Below are positions 34,854 through 42,253 of a stretch of DNA of 42,253 nt, piece after piece; positions within the stretch are counted from its first letter, which is position 1, and each line of letters begins with the position of its first letter. The notes beneath the pieces are model-generated. The model made no database searches and had not been told where the DNA came from. It was given only the letters and a program-made list of their open reading frames with translations. This stretch comes from an uncultured Pelagibacteraceae bacterium (lineage in GTDB: Bacteria > Pseudomonadota > Alphaproteobacteria > Pelagibacterales > Pelagibacteraceae), in NCBI GenBank assembly GCA_902626575.1, contig CACOFY010000006.1, forward strand, positions 1 to 42,253, in the 5' to 3' direction. The position numbers and the translations under genes are program-made.

Positions 34854-37800
34854 TGGAAATAAAAAATTTATTTAAAATAATTATAATTAATTTAATACTT
34901 TTTTCTTTAGTAGGTTCAAAATCTTTTACAAAACCAATTCCCCCTGGATCAGGAAAGGGCGATGTTCCAGCTAATATATTAATATTGTTAGATAGCTCAG
35001 TGAGTATGAGAAATATAGCATCAGGTGGTATGGGAACCTATGGTGTGGACTGGGCAGTAGAATTAAGTGATGGCAATATAATTTTTGCTGAGAACGGTAG
35101 AGGTTTTTCTAAAATTATTGCTGCAACGGGCGAGAGAGATTTAACATTTGCTGGTGGTGCTATCAATTTTAGAGGAACGAATAGAGACTCAAATTGTGGA
35201 AATAAAAATTCACAAGTAAATAAAAGTTGGGCCGGGGCTGTAACTTCAAGCGATATAGTTTATGGAGTTTCAACTCAAAATAGCGGACAGATAGTTGCAA
35301 TTGATAAAGACGGCAAATGCGTTGATGTGATTGGATTTAATAAAACAAAAATTGCAATGCCAGCATTACTTGAGATAAGAGAGATTGATAATGATGAAAT
35401 TCTTTTTGTCGGAGGCAGAACTCATGAAGGTGGTGGTAAGAAAGGAAAGTTATATGTCAAGAACTTGACAAATGGGAAAGAAAAAAAATGTTCAATAAAT
35501 AATAATCAACATTTTGGAAAACTGTTAAATGGAAACAAAGCTGTGTCTATGACCGTTAGTAACAATGGTGATTATATTTATCTTGCAGCAGGTCAACATC
35601 TTGTAGGTTATACTTTAACAAAAGACGGTAACGATCTTTATTGTCCTACTGACGGAAATTGGGATTACTTTATTAATACAGGACAAAATCAAGCAAGAAC
35701 TCCTAGCCAAACAAATTCTCTTGCAGATGATATAAAAGATATTTACGCGATCAAATATTCCGTAGCACAAGATAACAAGATCTATGCAACAAGTAAAAAC
35801 TCTCATCTTCTTCAAAAAATTTCAATAGACCACACAAATATTACAGCAAGTATAGATTTTACCATTGGTAAAAGTGGAAATGCCAAGAGTTTAAGCGATA
35901 AAGACCCAGGAGCTGTTAATGCTGCCGATGTTGAATTCAATATTCCAGGGAGGGCTGCAAGCTCTGGTTTTGCAAATAATATATTTACTAGCGCTACAAG
36001 AGTTTTAGTGGGCGATAGAAACTCTTTCATACATAAATTTGATGAAAATAAAATGACAGATGCTTTAAAAGATACAGCCTGGCGAGCAAGATATGGTGGT
36101 GCTAAAGTATCAAAATTTGATGGAGCTAAAGATGCTATTTTGGAAATTGTAACAGATAGTTCTTTAACATCTGGAGCAAACTTTGGGTTTGGTCATTGGA
36201 ATTCAGGTACAAATGACTCACGTGGTAGAGCTGCTTGGGACCCTGATGGAGCAAGAGGTGGCGGTGAAAAATGGTGTCACTTTGTTAATTGGTGTTATTA
36301 TATGGATAATGGTTGGATGGGAGGCACTCATCCTGTAGGTACATCGGACCGATGTCTTAATGATTACTGTCTAGAGGTAGGAGTTAGTGCTTCAGGAGCT
36401 TCTGAAATTGTTGATGTGCTCCCAACAATCGGTATGGCATGGGGAACAGATGGAAATGCTTTCGCAGATGTTGCATATCAATATTATGGCAATAGAACAG
36501 GAGAGACACCAGTTATAGATGAGGTGGGTAAACCTTGTCAGCAAAATTATGTAATCGTTATAAGTGATGGATTTATACGGCATAGCACTGAAGCGTTTCA
36601 AACTCTGAAAAAATTAAAAAATGAATATAAAGTTACTACCCTTATGGTTGGGTATGGTGGTTCTTATCAAACAAATGCTAAAGTAATATTTGATAGGCTT
36701 GCAAGAGCAGGATCATGTGAAAGCCCTGGCGGATATTACGATAGTGTAGATCCAATTTCTTATGATCCACTTACGAATAAAACGGGTTGCGAAGCTCCAA
36801 TAGATGCAGAAACACCAGCTGATTTAAAGACAGAGATAGAGTCAAAAATCAGACAAATCATTGCGGAAAGGTTATCATTTACAGCTCCATCAATAACAGC
36901 AACTCTTGAAGAAGGTGGATCTATTTATCAAGCGCAATTTAATTATAGGTCAAACACTGAATGGAAGGGGCACCTATATAGATATAGTATTGATAATAAC
37001 GTCATAAACGATGACTTGGACACAGATGAGGGTAAGGCAGCTGGTAACTGGGATGCTGGAGCTGAACTTGTTAAAGCTTCTAAAGGATCTGTGAATAGAA
37101 AAATCTGGACTGCAATTGATACTGATCAATACGGAAGCGCAGGCTACACTGGAAACGGAGGATGGAATAATTGGAACACAAATAATGCAGCTGCGATTCA
37201 AGAATTATTTGAGGCAACCGGTAACGTAGTAAGAGATTATCATAATTCTCAATCAACTTGTGGTATAAAAAATACACCAGGTGTTGAAGATGGAATTGAG
37301 GATGATGTAAAAGGATTAATAAATTTTGTTAGAGGTGTCGATTACTTTGATTACGATGGAAGTTCAGGAAGTGGAGCGTGTAATATTACTGAGGATAGAG
37401 ATTGGATTTTAGGTGATATTTATCATTCTCAACTAATCGAAGTTGGTCCACCTAATGCAAGTACAAACTTTTTTGGCAACAACCAAGAAAAATACTGGAG
37501 ATCAACTAAAGGTTATGGAGCTTTTCAAACATCTCTCAAGGATAGAACAACAATTGTTTACGCAGGTTCAAATGGGGGAACGTTGCACGCATTTAATGCG
37601 AAAACTGGAGATGAGGAATGGGCATTTGTACCTCCATTGATTGCAGCCCAGCTCCCGCTCTTGGTGAACAAAAATATGGATGGAAAATTTGGTGGAGGAA
37701 ATAAAGCTGGAGGTACTAATCCTATATTTGCTGTTGATGGATCACCCGTTGTTCATGATGTGTTTATCAAGGGATTAAATTCAGGCGGGACAGAATATGA

Positions 37801-39802
37801 AACAGGAAAATCCTGGCGGACTTTATTATTCATTCCTTATGGTCGTGGTGGAGCAGGATTTTCAGTGCTGGATATAACTGTACCAACTGTCACAGCTGGA
37901 ACAGAAAAGGATGATGGTACATTCGAGTCAGGAACAGGACCTCTGCATATGTTTTCTATATATAACGACTCTTATAATAAAGAGGTTATAAGAGTAGATC
38001 ATAATGGTAAAATGACAAGACTTCCATATCAAAGGGCAACTCTTTCATTAGAAGAATCTTTTGAGGGCGTTCACGCAGCTAATATCTATGAGGAAGCTGA
38101 GACAAAAGATATAGCTTTAGGAACGTATTATGATGATAATGATACACCAGACGATACTTCGGATGACGTACCAGATGCACAATATTTTACTAATAGGACA
38201 GCCAAGGAAACATGCCAAGGTAACAGTGATTATGCGGGAGGTGACTTTGTTAACACATCTTACGCTAGTGGTGCAACAACATGTTTTAGAGATAATGTTT
38301 TTACATTTGATATAACATTACCAGACAGTGCAGTAAGTAATGGAACTGTAAAGGATGGTGTACTGTCAATTTCTGAATTAGTGAGCGACGATTGGGTAGA
38401 GCTATCTGATAATGATGTGACAGCAACTTATGATGGCGCTACATTGACAATAAATTTCGGTGCTACCAACAGATATACTATTGACCAAGGTGTTGCAGGA
38501 CGATCTGATAAAATTAAAATAGAGACGACTTGTGATGGCCAAGGAATAAATAACATTGAGTTTGATTATAGTGGATTAGGTGAGACTTGGTCCACACCAA
38601 GAATTTTTAGAATGCCATCTGTCAGTGGAAGCTTAGATCATAAGGATGATAGATATGTTGCAGTTATGGGTGGAGGAATGGGATCTGGAACTAAATGTGT
38701 GGGTTCTGGTGTATTTATAGTTGATTTAGAAGCCGGTCCACTTGAGGACAATTCAGAGCTTGGACATAAAGCTGGAAGATTATTTGGATCAACTGAAAAT
38801 GATGGATTTATGAGGATATTAGACAGTGAAAAGAAAGGTTTTAAAATAGGAATTACAGGAGAGTATGAAAATGCAAGTCCAATAGTTAATTCAGTTCCAG
38901 CCACACCAATAGTAATAACAGCAGATAATGTACCACAGGCTGATTGGCGAGGAGCAATGGTTTACATTAATGATTTAGAGGGAAAAGTAATTAAAATTAA
39001 CTTAACCTCAGATGGTACTCTGTATGAGCAGCAATTTCTTATGAACTTGCAAGCAGACAATATAAATAAGAGGTTTAGTTTTTTTGAAATGGATGCAGCA
39101 ATTGGAGGAGACTCTGGAAATCTCTGGTTATTTGGGGGAACAGGGAACTTTAATAGAATATCTGAAACAGTAGGAGAAGATGGAAAAAGCTTAATGGATA
39201 ATATAGTTTATGGAATAAGAGATCGTGACTTTCCAAACTTTGTTTCAAGAAATAATCCTAAACTTATAAGTGGAAGTACAGACTTTATTCTTAATTCAGC
39301 GACTGCATTTAATAGCTCAAATACTCCAAAAATAGATAAAAGTTCTGATTGTGTTGATACAACAGGGGAAAACTATCCGACCTGCAGTGTTGGAACTAAT
39401 GATGATGCATGGAAATATCACTTAGGTGAACCAGATAGTAATCCTAAATCAACTACAGGCAATAAATTTAGAAAAACTTCAGCAGCACCTACTGTTTATA
39501 GAGGTAAAGTTTATTTTCCAATCTATGAACCAGCTGAACAAGTTTGTGAATTAGGAACGGCATATGTTTGCGCGTATGATGATGAGTGTGGCTCATTAGA
39601 CTCTACACACATCGATCCTAGTGTTGCACAAGGAAGTTGTTATGAAGTAGGAAGTGGTATTTTATCCAAACTCGTTGTTTATGGTGGTAGCATGTTTGCA
39701 AACTTAGCTGGACCAGAAGAAGCAGAAGATACTCTTGTACAAATACTTGCCAGCGAAAAACAATTTAGATCTTTCAGAAATTCTTGGCGAGAGAATTTTT
39801 AG
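34853..39802 (+). CDS. pilY1: PilY1-like pilus tip adhesin, 1649 residues
   Basis: PilY1 proteins control pilus extension and bind surfaces or host cells, with calcium. Seen: a signal peptide (1-27); the start of a von Willebrand A domain NILILLDSSVSM with the MIDAS DxSxS at D47, S49, S51; an insert of about 350 residues (about 60-412) with propeller-like repeats (IVYGVSTQ, ISNNGDYIYLAAG); then the rest of the A domain (KFDGAKDAILEIV; VIVISDG). The C-terminal half is the PilY1 beta-propeller, beginning near DRTTIVYAGSNGGTLHAFNAKTGDEEWAFVPP, with a likely Ca site NKNMDGKFGG. A further insert holds beta-sandwich-like repeats (about 1150-1230). Its stop overlaps convergent pilD by 4 bp. Confidence 0.88.
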   Translation: MEIKNLFKIIIINLILFSLVGSKSFTKPIPPGSGKGDVPANILILLDSSVSMRNIASGGMGTYGVDWAVELSDGNIIFAENGRGFSKIIAATGERDLTFAGGAINFRGTNRDSNCGNKNSQVNKSWAGAVTSSDIVYGVSTQNSGQIVAIDKDGKCVDVIGFNKTKIAMPALLEIREIDNDEILFVGGRTHEGGGKKGKLYVKNLTNGKEKKCSINNNQHFGKLLNGNKAVSMTVSNNGDYIYLAAGQHLVGYTLTKDGNDLYCPTDGNWDYFINTGQNQARTPSQTNSLADDIKDIYAIKYSVAQDNKIYATSKNSHLLQKISIDHTNITASIDFTIGKSGNAKSLSDKDPGAVNAADVEFNIPGRAASSGFANNIFTSATRVLVGDRNSFIHKFDENKMTDALKDTAWRARYGGAKVSKFDGAKDAILEIVTDSSLTSGANFGFGHWNSGTNDSRGRAAWDPDGARGGGEKWCHFVNWCYYMDNGWMGGTHPVGTSDRCLNDYCLEVGVSASGASEIVDVLPTIGMAWGTDGNAFADVAYQYYGNRTGETPVIDEVGKPCQQNYVIVISDGFIRHSTEAFQTLKKLKNEYKVTTLMVGYGGSYQTNAKVIFDRLARAGSCESPGGYYDSVDPISYDPLTNKTGCEAPIDAETPADLKTEIESKIRQIIAERLSFTAPSITATLEEGGSIYQAQFNYRSNTEWKGHLYRYSIDNNVINDDLDTDEGKAAGNWDAGAELVKASKGSVNRKIWTAIDTDQYGSAGYTGNGGWNNWNTNNAAAIQELFEATGNVVRDYHNSQSTCGIKNTPGVEDGIEDDVKGLINFVRGVDYFDYDGSSGSGACNITEDRDWILGDIYHSQLIEVGPPNASTNFFGNNQEKYWRSTKGYGAFQTSLKDRTTIVYAGSNGGTLHAFNAKTGDEEWAFVPPLIAAQLPLLVNKNMDGKFGGGNKAGGTNPIFAVDGSPVVHDVFIKGLNSGGTEYETGKSWRTLLFIPYGRGGAGFSVLDITVPTVTAGTEKDDGTFESGTGPLHMFSIYNDSYNKEVIRVDHNGKMTRLPYQRATLSLEESFEGVHAANIYEEAETKDIALGTYYDDNDTPDDTSDDVPDAQYFTNRTAKETCQGNSDYAGGDFVNTSYASGATTCFRDNVFTFDITLPDSAVSNGTVKDGVLSISELVSDDWVELSDNDVTATYDGATLTINFGATNRYTIDQGVAGRSDKIKIETTCDGQGINNIEFDYSGLGETWSTPRIFRMPSVSGSLDHKDDRYVAVMGGGMGSGTKCVGSGVFIVDLEAGPLEDNSELGHKAGRLFGSTENDGFMRILDSEKKGFKIGITGEYENASPIVNSVPATPIVITADNVPQADWRGAMVYINDLEGKVIKINLTSDGTLYEQQFLMNLQADNINKRFSFFEMDAAIGGDSGNLWLFGGTGNFNRISETVGEDGKSLMDNIVYGIRDRDFPNFVSRNNPKLISGSTDFILNSATAFNSSNTPKIDKSSDCVDTTGENYPTCSVGTNDDAWKYHLGEPDSNPKSTTGNKFRKTSAAPTVYRGKVYFPIYEPAEQVCELGTAYVCAYDDECGSLDSTHIDPSVAQGSCYEVGSGILSKLVVYGGSMFANLAGPEEAEDTLVQILASEKQFRSFRNSWRENF

Positions 39803-40569
39803 TTATTAAATAATAATAATTTAATTTGGTTACCAAAGGTAATATAAACTACTGTTCCAATTATAAGATAAGGACCAAAAGGAATCGATGTTGATAAATT
39901 TTTCGTTTTGTTTATTAAAGACGGAAGAACATATAACAACCCTATAAAGGATGAAAAAAAAATTATTATAGGAACACTCACCCATCCAAACCAAAATCCT
40001 ATCGCTGATAAAAGTTTTGCGTCACCTAAGCCCATTCCTTCTTTCTTTCTTATTTTTTCAAATAAAAAAATAATTATCCATATTATTACATAGCCAACTA
40101 TTCCCCCAACTAGTGAATTAATTAGGTTTGGAAAAATATCCAAATTTAAATTAGGGTAAAAAGATTTTACAAAACCAATAAACATTAAAGGAAAAGATAA
40201 TTCATTTGGAATTATGAAATGTTTGAGATCAATAAAGAATATAATAATAAAAAATATACTTAAAATTATTAATAATAATGTTGTAACACTCAATCCATAT
40301 ACGTAATAGATAACACAAAATGTTATTGCACTTAATAATTCTACAATAAAGTATTGAAAGTCAATTTTATATTCACAATTTCTACATTTTCTTTTTAAAA
40401 ATAAAAAAGATACTATAGGAATATTATCAAACCATCTTATAACGCTTTTACATTTAGGACAAAAGGATCGATCTAATACAACACCTTTGTCTTGTGGTAA
40501 TCTAAAAATACAAACATTAGAAAAACTACCCCAGATACTTCCTAAAATAAAAAAAAAAGCAAATATCAC
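39799..40569 (-). CDS. pilD: Prepilin peptidase PilD
   Basis: This 256-residue membrane aspartyl protease cleaves the Gly/Phe site of prepilins and N-methylates the new end. Seen: GSFSNVCIFRLP near residue 15, two zinc CxxC pairs (CPKC, CRNC), the first catalytic Asp in FFIDLKHFIIPNEL and the second in GMGLGDAKLL. About eight membrane helices. The start is GTG at 40569. It would process the four pilin-like genes encoded on the opposite strand. A small open frame ends 3 bp upstream of it. Confidence 0.94.
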   Translation of the reverse strand: MIFAFFFILGSIWGSFSNVCIFRLPQDKGVVLDRSFCPKCKSVIRWFDNIPIVSFLFLKRKCRNCEYKIDFQYFIVELLSAITFCVIYYVYGLSVTTLLLIILSIFFIIIFFIDLKHFIIPNELSFPLMFIGFVKSFYPNLNLDIFPNLINSLVGGIVGYVIIWIIIFLFEKIRKKEGMGLGDAKLLSAIGFWFGWVSVPIIIFFSSFIGLLYVLPSLINKTKNLSTSIPFGPYLIIGTVVYITFGNQIKLLLFNN

Positions 40570-40572
40570 TAA

Positions 40573-40686
40573 TTAGATTTTAAATTGTGATGCAATATTT
40601 ATGATCCCATCGATACAATATTGAATAAAAATTACTGCATCCTGAATATGCAAATAGAAACTTGGCGAATTAATTATAATTTCCAT
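40573..40686 (-). CDS. Possible small hydrophobic protein upstream of pilD
   Basis: A 37-codon frame (MEIIINSPSFYLHIQDAV to ASQFKI) ends 3 bp before the pilD start, the tight spacing seen for co-translated genes here. An in-frame TTG at 40704 would add six residues. It is hydrophobic, with no Shine-Dalgarno and no recognised family, so it may be chance. It sits in the 185-bp spacer between pilD and the divergent phosphatase gene, where nothing else is evident. Confidence 0.3.
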   Translation of the reverse strand: MEIIINSPSFYLHIQDAVIFIQYCIDGIINIASQFKI

Positions 40687-40754
40687 AGCTATTAAAATTA
40701 CCAAAAAAGCATTAGAATGCCAATTATAAAAGAATACAAAAAATATTATAAAAT

Positions 40755-42041
40755 ATGTTTTTTAAAACAAAAAAAATTGAGCCAATAAAGAAAGATAACT
40801 CTTTGGACGAGGATCTTGCGATTATCACGCAAATGAACCAGGAATTCGCAACATCCTTAGATTTAAATGAAACCCTACAAACAGCTTTAGAAGTAATAAT
40901 TAAAAGAATAAATGCTCAAGCAGCAAATATTTTTTTAATTGATGAAAAAAAACAAGTGTTCCAATGTATTGCATCAAAATATCAATCATATCTTGATGAA
41001 TATGAAATTCCTTTAACGCAAGGTGTAATGGGCAAGGCTGTTCTTCAAAAAAAATGTATTAGAGTTGGAGATGTAAGAAAAGATGTTAGAGAAATTGCTG
41101 AATTTTATTTTGACTTAGATAACAAAACTAATTTTACGACTTATTCAGTTCTTTGTTCACCATTAATTGCTGCGAATGAATGTATCGGCGTTATTCATTG
41201 TCTTAATAAAAAAACAAATGGAAAATTATTTGAGGAGAATGATAGAAAATTACTTGAAACTTTATCTGCACCTGCTGCTTTAGCAATTCGTAATGCAAAA
41301 ATGGCAAAAGAACTAATTGAAAAAAATAGAATGCAAAAAGAAATAGAAATTGTTGGGGAAATACAAAAAACTTTATTATCTAATAATAAAGATGAAAATT
41401 TTCCAATAGCTGGAATAAATATCCCTGCAAAAGTTGTATCAGGTGACTTCTATAACTTTTCTGAGATTGGAAAAGGAATGTATGGTTTTGGAGTTGCTGA
41501 CGTTTCAGGCAAAGGAATTAAATCATCTTTACTTATGTCGAAGGCTTCTAGTCTCTATCGTTGCCTTAGCAAAACTATTTTTTCTACATCGGATCTTTTA
41601 AACTTACTTAACAAAGAAATTTGTGAAACAGCTGCAAGAGGAATGTTTGTTACGATGTTGGTTGGAATTTATGATAGTAATAAAAAAGAATTACTTTTAT
41701 CAAATGCTGGACATGAACCACCACTTGTAATTGATAAAGAACAAAAATTTTCAAACTTTTCTGAAGCTGGTCCACCACTCGGTATAACTTCTAAAATAAA
41801 ATATAAAGAAACAACGACAAACTTTTCAGACAGTTCAATGTATATTTTTACAGACGGTATAACCGAAATAAAAAGTCCATCAGGTGACATGCTTGAAGTT
41901 GAAGGTTTTCAAAAATATATAAAAAAATATCAACACACACCAAATAATAAAAGATTAAAATTAATGATTGAGGATATAGTGAAAGCAGGCATGATACAAA
42001 AAGATGATTTAACAATTGTAACAGTCGATAGTATACAATGA
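40755..42041 (+). CDS. GAF-domain SpoIIE/RsbU-type serine phosphatase
   Basis: This 428-residue cytosolic signalling protein has an N-terminal GAF sensor domain (about 30-185; TQGVMGKAVLQKK, CSPLIAANECIGVIHCLNK), a helical linker (185-210) and a PP2C-like SpoIIE domain (215-425). Metal-site Asp residues are seen in SGDFYNF (D231), VADVSGKG (D249) and FTDGITE (D367). Such enzymes dephosphorylate anti-anti-sigma factors in partner-switching pathways. No anti-sigma kinase or STAS gene is in the window, and the ligand of the GAF domain is unknown. Its stop overlaps the next gene start (ATGA). Confidence 0.9.
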   Translation: MFFKTKKIEPIKKDNSLDEDLAIITQMNQEFATSLDLNETLQTALEVIIKRINAQAANIFLIDEKKQVFQCIASKYQSYLDEYEIPLTQGVMGKAVLQKKCIRVGDVRKDVREIAEFYFDLDNKTNFTTYSVLCSPLIAANECIGVIHCLNKKTNGKLFEENDRKLLETLSAPAALAIRNAKMAKELIEKNRMQKEIEIVGEIQKTLLSNNKDENFPIAGINIPAKVVSGDFYNFSEIGKGMYGFGVADVSGKGIKSSLLMSKASSLYRCLSKTIFSTSDLLNLLNKEICETAARGMFVTMLVGIYDSNKKELLLSNAGHEPPLVIDKEQKFSNFSEAGPPLGITSKIKYKETTTNFSDSSMYIFTDGITEIKSPSGDMLEVEGFQKYIKKYQHTPNNKRLKLMIEDIVKAGMIQKDDLTIVTVDSIQ

Positions 42042-42253
42042 CAAAATTTATGTCGATCATTGCAATATTAATTTCAGTTGTATTATATTGGACAACAGCA
42101 AATGTTTGTAAATATAATTTTGCAATTGATAAGAAAACAAATATATTAAATATTCTTTCAGAAGAAATTGGTCCTTCAATTAAAAAAGCGCAAGTTTATT
42201 ATTATAAAGAATTAGATTGCACTAAAGTAGATTGGTCCTTTGATTATAATAGA
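42038..42253 (+). CDS. Secreted or membrane-anchored protein, 5' part only
   Basis: 72 codons to the window end. The start ATG overlaps the phosphatase stop (ATGA), so it is in the same operon. A hydrophobic N-terminal segment (about residues 5-20, FMSIIAILISVVLYW) is followed by TTANVCKY, a possible signal-peptide junction, then a soluble part (NILSEEIGPSIKKAQVYYYKELDC). No family recognised. Its coupling to the phosphatase suggests a periplasmic input or output partner. Confidence 0.6.
   Translation, partial: MTKFMSIIAILISVVLYWTTANVCKYNFAIDKKTNILNILSEEIGPSIKKAQVYYYKELDCTKVDWSFDYNR

Overview
The window is AT-rich bacterial DNA whose gene order and RNA content point to an alphaproteobacterium of the SAR11 (Pelagibacterales) type. 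The evidence is short spacers and overlapping genes, Lys/Asn/Ile-rich proteins, a circularly permuted two-piece tmRNA (an alphaproteobacterial trait), and the backbone thyX, mrp, hflK-hflC, degP-like, miaA, ilvB-ilvH-ilvC, leuA, mreBCD, mrdA, rodA. The lineage is inferred from gene content; no search was run.

Region 1 (1-10136) is an accessory island abutting the 3' end of the tmRNA gene (ssrA, minus strand, about 10137-10393). It is built from tandem cassettes separated by copies of a 13-bp core, GGGGCGTTCTGTT, at 243 (one mismatch), 1103, 3147, 4929 and 10137. The core at 10137 lies inside ssrA and encodes the 3' strands of the terminal pseudoknot of the tmRNA coding piece. The two cassettes nearest ssrA carry matching left and right ends. 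The left end has three direct repeats ACTTCGTGTA at +60, +72 and +117 from the core; the right end has three copies ending 57 bp before the next core. An older-looking cassette has the same left-end geometry but a different repeat, ACTTCATTGA. This is the layout expected of tyrosine-integrase att sites (core plus arm sites), yet no integrase is encoded in the window. Cargo, outermost to innermost: a Cas4/AddB-like PD-(D/E)XK nuclease; two secreted heparin-lyase-I-like polysaccharide lyases; an M23-like secreted protein with two small unknown genes; and a type I restriction system made of HsdR plus an HsdM-HsdS fusion.

Region 2 (10138-30201) is core genome: tmRNA, flavin-dependent thymidylate synthase, the Mrp Fe-S carrier, membrane protein quality control (HflKC, a DegP-like protease), tRNA modification (MiaA), branched-chain amino acid synthesis (IlvBHC, LeuA), the rod-shape elongasome (MreBCD, PBP2, RodA), then a FAD amino-acid oxidoreductase, an EamA transporter, MsrB and a small membrane protein.

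Region 3 (30275-42253) is a type IV pilus segment. The retraction-type ATPase PilT is followed by four overlapping genes with prepilin-like N-termini (FimT/GspH-, PilV-, PilW- and PilX-like), a small secreted protein of unknown function, and a 1649-residue PilY1-like adhesin. Convergent to these is the prepilin peptidase PilD. A GAF-SpoIIE phosphatase and a truncated secreted or membrane protein close the window.

The main novelty candidate is the ssrA-anchored array of integrase-less cassettes with conserved core-and-arm ends.
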